9,710 nt of DNA from Flavobacterium sp. UBA7663 (GTDB lineage Bacteria > Bacteroidota > Bacteroidia > Flavobacteriales > Flavobacteriaceae). The stretch spans positions 20,710-30,419 of the forward strand of contig NZ_DLHR01000029.1 of NCBI RefSeq assembly GCF_002483315.1, in the 5' to 3' direction. This document shows, one piece after another, positions 6,497 through 9,710 of this stretch; position 1 is the stretch's first letter; the number at the start of each line of letters is the position of its first letter. The position numbers and the translations under genes are program-made. A model generated the notes under the pieces. That model saw only the letters and a list, made by a program, of their open reading frames with translations, was not told where the DNA came from and made no database searches.

Positions 6497-6522
6497 TCCC
6501 ACTTTTATAGAATTGTTGTTAC

Positions 6523-6553
6523 TTTGAGTTTCCAAAACTTTGAACTAACTTTG
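6523..6553 (+). promoter_or_regulatory. pyrF promoter
   Basis: TTTG (6523-6526), 19 bases, then TAACTTTG (6546-6553): a full match to the Bacteroidota promoter pattern. Transcription would begin near 6560, giving a leader of about 25 bases before the TTG start at 6585. Confidence 0.8.
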
Positions 6554-6584
6554 CCAAACAACTAACACTAAACACCGCAACGTT

Positions 6585-7418
6585 TTGACAACACAACAAC
6601 TACAAGACCAAATTCAAGCTAAAAAATCATTTCTATGTATTGGTTTGGATGTCGATTTGAACAAAATTCCTGAGCATTTACTACAAGCCGAAGATCCTAT
6701 TTTCGAATTCAACAAAGCAATTATCGACGCGACTCACGATTTATGTGTTTCTTTTAAACCAAACACAGCTTTTTATGAAGCTTATGGAATAAAAGGTTGG
6801 CAATCGTTAGAAAAAACAATCAATTATATCAACTCCAACTATCCTGAAATTTTTACCATTGCCGATGCAAAACGTGGCGATATTGGTAACACTTCGTCAA
6901 TGTATGCTAGAGCCTTTTTCAACGATTTAGATTTCGATTCGGTAACTGTGGCTCCTTATATGGGAAAAGATTCAGTAGAACCTTTCTTAGCATTTGAAGA
7001 CAAACACACGATTATGTTGGCCTTGACTTCCAATGAAGGTGCTTTTGATTTCCAAACTCAAAATGTAGATGGAAAAGAATTGTACAAAGTGGTTTTAGAA
7101 ACTTCAAAATCATGGAAAAACGCTCATAATTTGATGTATGTAGTTGGCGCAACTAAAGCCGAATATTTCACAGAAATCAGAAAAATTGTTCCTGATAGTT
7201 TCTTACTAGTTCCAGGTGTTGGCGCTCAAGGTGGAAGTTTAGCTGAGGTTTGTAAATACGGAATGAGCAAGAATGTAGGTTTGTTAATCAATTCTTCAAG
7301 AGGAATTATTTATGCTTCAAACGGAACAAATTTCGCAGAAAAGGCTAGGGAAGAAGCGTTGAAATTGCAACAAGAGATGGAAGAGATTTTGGTTTCAAGT
7401 TTCAAGTTTCAAGTTTAA
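6585..7418 (+). CDS. pyrF: Orotidine 5'-phosphate decarboxylase, type 2
   Basis: Catalyses the last step of UMP synthesis: decarboxylation of orotidine 5'-phosphate in the cytoplasm. The 277-residue protein is of the longer type 2 group. Visible family marks are the substrate lysine region FKPNTAFYE (57-65), the catalytic DxKRxD (D94, K96, D99 in IADAKRGDIGNT), VAPYMGKDS (122-130) and the phosphate-binding PGVGAQGG (210-217) with NSSRGIIYA (236-244). The start is TTG at 6585: the next in-frame methionine is residue 107, past the active site, and the TTG lies about 25 bases after the predicted transcription start. The last seven residues (SSFKFQV) are encoded by a 7-bp repeat that extends the usual C-terminus. 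It probably heads a transcript with the binding-protein gene 23 bp downstream. Confidence 0.96.
   Translation: MTTQQLQDQIQAKKSFLCIGLDVDLNKIPEHLLQAEDPIFEFNKAIIDATHDLCVSFKPNTAFYEAYGIKGWQSLEKTINYINSNYPEIFTIADAKRGDIGNTSSMYARAFFNDLDFDSVTVAPYMGKDSVEPFLAFEDKHTIMLALTSNEGAFDFQTQNVDGKELYKVVLETSKSWKNAHNLMYVVGATKAEYFTEIRKIVPDSFLLVPGVGAQGGSLAEVCKYGMSKNVGLLINSSRGIIYASNGTNFAEKAREEALKLQQEMEEILVSSFKFQV
7392..7416 (+). repeat. Tandem heptamer repeat GTTTCAA in the 3' end of pyrF
   Basis: Three exact copies of GTTTCAA (7392-7412) and a partial fourth (GTTT, 7413-7416). Seven is not a multiple of three, so each copy is read in a different frame and encodes the tail VSSFKFQV. The stop codon TAA at 7416-7418 uses the last base of the partial copy. 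Confidence 0.9.
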
Positions 7419-7441
7419 AACGAGCATCTTAAACTTTTTAA

Positions 7442-8236
7442 ATGAAATTAATAGATCAACTAGGAATTTTACACACTTTCGAAACCACACCTTTACGAAT
7501 TGTTTCATTAGTGCCTTCGCAAACCGAATTGCTTTACGATTTAGGTTTGGAAGATAACATAGTTGGAATAACTAAATTTTGTGTGCATCCTGTTCATTTT
7601 AAAGCGACGAAAACGATTGTTGGCGGCACAAAAAATGTCAAATTCGATAAAATAAAAGCGCTTCAGCCTGATATTATCATTTGTAACAAAGAAGAAAATA
7701 CCAAAGAAATTGTAGATGAATTAAGTGCTATTTGTCCAGTTTGGGTAACCGATATTCTCACGATTGAAGATAATTTGCAAATGATTCACGATTTTGGGCA
7801 ACTTTTCAATAAAAGAACTGATGCTCAAAAATGGATAGACAAAATTAACTTTGCTTACCAAGATTTTCAGCAATTCATCAAAGATAAACCCATTAAAAAA
7901 GCAGCTTATTTTATTTGGGCAAAACCTCATATGGTCGCCGGAAATCATACGTTTATCAATGAATTGTTGAAATTAAATCATTTCGAGAATATTTACGAAG
8001 TAAAAGAAGGACGTTATCCTGAAATCGAGTTGAAGAAAATCCGTTTAGAAGGTGATCCTGATTATGTTTTTTTATCATCCGAACCTTTTCCTTTTACCGA
8101 TGAACATGCTTTTGAAATTGGACGATTCACGCATCATGCAAAAACCGTTTTTGTCGATGGCGAAATGTTTTCTTGGTACGGAAGCCGATTGTTAAAAGCA
8201 TTTGATTACTTCAAAAAACTACATACTAAAATTTAA
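7442..8236 (+). CDS. BtuF-like helical-backbone substrate-binding protein without signal peptide
   Basis: A 264-residue protein of the Peripla_BP_2 / BtuF fold, whose members bind vitamin B12, haem or ferric siderophores for ABC importers. The first lobe starts with RIVSLVPSQTELLYDLGL (19-36), the family opening, followed by VGGTKNVKFDKIKALQPDIII (60-80). A long linking helix covers about 110-146. The second lobe has FIWAKPHMVAGNHTFINELL (157-176), DYVFLSSEPFPF (207-218) and the closing DGEMFSWYGSRLLKAFDYF (239-257). There is no signal peptide or lipobox. The start cannot be moved upstream because TAA (7439-7441) stands directly before the ATG in the same frame, so the protein should stay in the cytoplasm. 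No permease or ATPase gene is nearby. The ligand is unknown. It follows pyrF by 23 bp, probably co-transcribed. Confidence 0.85.
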   Translation: MKLIDQLGILHTFETTPLRIVSLVPSQTELLYDLGLEDNIVGITKFCVHPVHFKATKTIVGGTKNVKFDKIKALQPDIIICNKEENTKEIVDELSAICPVWVTDILTIEDNLQMIHDFGQLFNKRTDAQKWIDKINFAYQDFQQFIKDKPIKKAAYFIWAKPHMVAGNHTFINELLKLNHFENIYEVKEGRYPEIELKKIRLEGDPDYVFLSSEPFPFTDEHAFEIGRFTHHAKTVFVDGEMFSWYGSRLLKAFDYFKKLHTKI

Positions 8237-8270
8237 AATTTGTTCAACCGTTAAGTTTGTTGAAAAGCAG

Positions 8271-8278
8271 TACATTTG
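8271..8278 (+). promoter_or_regulatory. Possible -10 element for the hydrolase gene
   Basis: TACATTTG fits the TAnnTTTG consensus, but there is no TTTG 19-21 bases upstream. If used, transcription starts near 8285. The hydrolase start must then be the TTG at 8293, not the one at 8257. Confidence 0.35.
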
Positions 8279-8292
8279 GCAAAATTACAATT

Positions 8293-9075
8293 TTGATTTC
8301 CTACACAATTTATAAAAACGAAACGAGTACAGAATGGGTTACTTTTGTTCATGGAGCAGGAGGAAGTTCGTCTGTTTGGTTCAAGCAAATTCGAGATTTC
8401 CAGAAGCATTTTAATGTATTGTTGTTGGATTTGCGCGGTCATGGAGATTCAAAAGAACAATTAAAATCGGCATTCAAGCAAAAATATACGTTTAAAGCCA
8501 TTGCCGAAGACATTGTTGAGGTTATTGATTTTTTAAAGATTGAAAGTTCTCATTTTGTTGGAATTTCGTTAGGTTCCATCGTCATTCGTCAATTGGCAGA
8601 AATGCATCCTGAACGAGTAAAAAGCATGATTTTAGGTGGTGCGATTTTAAAAATGAATTTCCGTTCGCAAGTATTAATGCGATTGGGAAATACGTTTAAA
8701 TATGTGTTGCCGTATTTGGTTTTGTATAAGTTTTTTGCTTTTGTGATTATGCCGAAAAAGAACCACAAACAATCGCGCTTACTTTTTATCAACGAAGCCA
8801 AGAAATTGTATCAAAAAGAATTCATCAAATGGTTCAAACTTACCGCCGAAATTAACCCAGTGTTACGTTGGTTCCGTCAAAAAGAACTAAATATCCCAAC
8901 ACTTTACGTTATGGGCGAAGAAGATTATATGTTTTTACCTTCGGTAAAGCAAGTCGTTGCTAATCACGTTAAAACCGCTGAACTTTTCATTATTCAAAAC
9001 TGCGGTCATGTGGTTAATGTAGAACAACCGCTTATTTTTAATGAAACGGTGATTGGGTATTTGAAGAAAAGGTAG
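8293..9075 (+). CDS. Alpha/beta hydrolase
   Basis: A serine hydrolase of the alpha/beta fold with an intact active site; residue numbers count from the TTG at 8293 (260 residues). HGAGG (20-24) forms the oxyanion-hole strand and LLLDLRGHGDS (43-53) is the conserved loop. The nucleophile elbow is GISLG (S92), the acid is probably D211 in GEED, and the base is H239 in NCGHVVNVEQP. A cap region of basic and aromatic residues lies at about 120-190. No signal peptide or membrane anchor is seen, so it is cytoplasmic. Substrate unknown: esterase, lipase-like or thioester hydrolase are all possible. No in-frame ATG precedes the active site, so the start is TTG, either at 8257 (272 residues) or 8293. 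I prefer 8293 because the family normally begins close before the first strand (here ISYTIYK) and a -10 element overlaps the longer version. Confidence 0.9.
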   Translation: MISYTIYKNETSTEWVTFVHGAGGSSSVWFKQIRDFQKHFNVLLLDLRGHGDSKEQLKSAFKQKYTFKAIAEDIVEVIDFLKIESSHFVGISLGSIVIRQLAEMHPERVKSMILGGAILKMNFRSQVLMRLGNTFKYVLPYLVLYKFFAFVIMPKKNHKQSRLLFINEAKKLYQKEFIKWFKLTAEINPVLRWFRQKELNIPTLYVMGEEDYMFLPSVKQVVANHVKTAELFIIQNCGHVVNVEQPLIFNETVIGYLKKR

Positions 9076-9134
9076 TTTGATTATACTTTTCAGAAGCGGA
9101 TTTTATACAGGTAAATTTGGAATTAGCCATTGAA

Positions 9135-9154
9135 GCAAACCGCTGTTGTAAACA
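9135..9154. repeat. Left arm of imperfect inverted repeat around the orphan gene
   Basis: Reverse-complemented, this stretch reads TGTTTACAAC then AGCGGTTTGC. The right arm at 9668-9691 reads TGTTTACAAC, GTTC, then TGCGGCTTGC. Ten bases match exactly and eight of the next ten match after a four-base insertion. The arms enclose only the orphan gene. Confidence 0.5.
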
Positions 9155-9160
9155 GTTTTT
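9143..9160 (+). terminator. Weak hairpin after the hydrolase gene
   Basis: CTGTT-GTA-AACAG followed by TTTTT. The five-base stem and three-base loop are short for a terminator, and the stretch overlaps the left inverted-repeat arm, so it may have another origin. Confidence 0.3.
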
Positions 9161-9662
9161 AAATTTTCGGAAACCATATTTTACAAAAGAATATGTTCCT
9201 TTCAAATCTTTTGTTTATTTGAGTTAATTCCCATTCCGTGTATTCGAATATTTTTAAGTCTTCTATATTAAATCCGTCTTTTGTCAAGTTTGTCTTAATT
9301 ATTTCTTTTTCGGATTTCTTTTTTATACGTTTAAACTTCCTTTCTTTGAAATTAATTAAAATATGATAAACATTTTTAAAATCTTTAAATTCACAAAAGT
9401 ATGCGTAATTTCCACATTCAGAATAAGAGACATATTTAAAATCATTTTCCTCTGAAGAATTTATAGGACATGCGTAATATTGGTTATTGTAGTAAATAAT
9501 TTCTTTTTTAATATCTAGAAATGAAATTTTTGCTACAAACCAACCCCAATAAAAGTCAAATGGTTTTTGAATTTGGTAAAAATATTTTTTATTTGGGCTT
9601 AAAGTATTTATGTTGACTAAATTGTCACCCCAATTAAATTTGTATTTATTTTCGTCAATCAT
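9159..9662 (-). CDS. Orphan protein of unknown function
   Basis: A 167-residue soluble protein I do not recognise. There is no signal peptide or membrane segment. The N-terminal half is rich in aromatic residues in alternating patterns (YFYQIQKPFDFYWGWFVAKISF, EIIYYNNQYYACPI), suggesting beta-strands. A lysine-rich stretch (FKERKFKRIKKKSEKEIIK, about 105-123) and a helical C-terminus follow. Three cysteines show no metal-binding pattern. The gene points against its left neighbour, its codons are even more A/T-biased by eye than those of pyrF or prfA, and it is framed by an imperfect inverted repeat. Small orphan proteins of this look in flavobacteria are sometimes immunity proteins or cassette genes, but nothing here proves that. 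ATG at 9662 is the only likely start; it follows the right repeat arm closely. Confidence 0.65.
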   Translation of the reverse strand: MIDENKYKFNWGDNLVNINTLSPNKKYFYQIQKPFDFYWGWFVAKISFLDIKKEIIYYNNQYYACPINSSEENDFKYVSYSECGNYAYFCEFKDFKNVYHILINFKERKFKRIKKKSEKEIIKTNLTKDGFNIEDLKIFEYTEWELTQINKRFERNIFFCKIWFPKI

Positions 9663-9667
9663 AGAAT

Positions 9668-9691
9668 TGTTTACAACGTTCTGCGGCTTGC
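9668..9691. repeat. Right arm of imperfect inverted repeat around the orphan gene
   Basis: TGTTTACAAC (9668-9677), GTTC, TGCGGCTTGC (9682-9691): the inverted partner of 9135-9154. It is also the left part of a second structure, because CAACG (9674-9678) can pair with CGTTG (9701-9705) and CTG (9681-9683) with CAG (9695-9697). The window ends five bases later, so the full element cannot be seen. Confidence 0.5.
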
Positions 9692-9710
9692 TCTCAGTGG
9701 CGTTGCACCA

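Noticed and set aside
7721..8442. Minus-strand frames at 7721-7948 and 8251-8442
   Set aside because: Antisense shadows of the binding-protein and hydrolase genes.
8589..8801. Minus-strand 70-codon frame
   Set aside because: Antisense shadow of the hydrolase gene, lying between the nucleophile and acid regions.
9135..9710. Canonical integron attC sites
   Set aside because: The arms GTTTACAAC and GTTGTAAAC do not satisfy the RYYYAAC / GTTRRRY core rules, and no integron integrase is visible; only a looser cassette-like interpretation is kept.
1..9710. CRISPR arrays, tRNA, rRNA, riboswitches and insertion sequences
   Set aside because: No regularly spaced repeats, no tRNA-like cloverleaf, no conserved riboswitch core and no transposase frame were seen on either strand.

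Overview
The window is AT-rich chromosomal DNA from a Bacteroidota bacterium, most likely a member of the Flavobacteriaceae close to Flavobacterium. The evidence is the protein families present, the very AT-rich leaders with almost no Shine-Dalgarno sequences, and several good matches to the Bacteroidota promoter pattern TTTG-N19-TAnnTTTG. There is no rRNA, tRNA, CRISPR array, transposase or integrase.

Layout. (1) Positions 1-3280, minus strand: an iron-uptake pair. A TonB-dependent siderophore-type receptor is followed by a PepSY-domain inner-membrane protein that runs off the left edge. A strong promoter drives the receptor and two similar operator-like palindromes bracket it. A terminator-like hairpin separates the two genes. 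(2) 3362-4524, plus strand: prfA (peptide chain release factor 1) with its own -10 element, ending in a two-way hairpin terminator. (3) 4541-6371, minus strand: a tight five-gene operon. In transcription order it encodes a 50-residue membrane peptide (start 6371, small and easily missed), a YtxH-like protein, a YqjE/phage-holin-superfamily membrane protein, a coiled-coil protein and a lipoprotein. The middle three match the order and sizes of the E. coli yqjD-yqjE-yqjK stress genes. (4) 6372-6584: a divergent control region with a perfect 21-bp palindrome, further half-sites and a textbook promoter for pyrF. (5) 6585-9075, plus strand: pyrF (type 2 orotidine 5'-phosphate decarboxylase), a BtuF-like helical-backbone binding protein without a signal peptide, and an alpha/beta hydrolase. 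Neither pyrF nor the hydrolase has a usable ATG start. (6) 9076-9710: one orphan minus-strand gene of unknown function framed by an imperfect inverted repeat, suggesting a cassette-like insertion.

How the parts work together: the receptor would bring a ferric chelate through the outer membrane and the PepSY protein probably assists iron release or reduction at the inner membrane, both under an iron-type repressor. prfA and pyrF are housekeeping genes. The five-gene operon looks like an envelope or stationary-phase stress unit. No clear novel defence or mobile system is visible. The least explained items are the five-gene operon with its palindromic control region, the leaderless binding protein, and the inverted-repeat-flanked orphan at the right edge.
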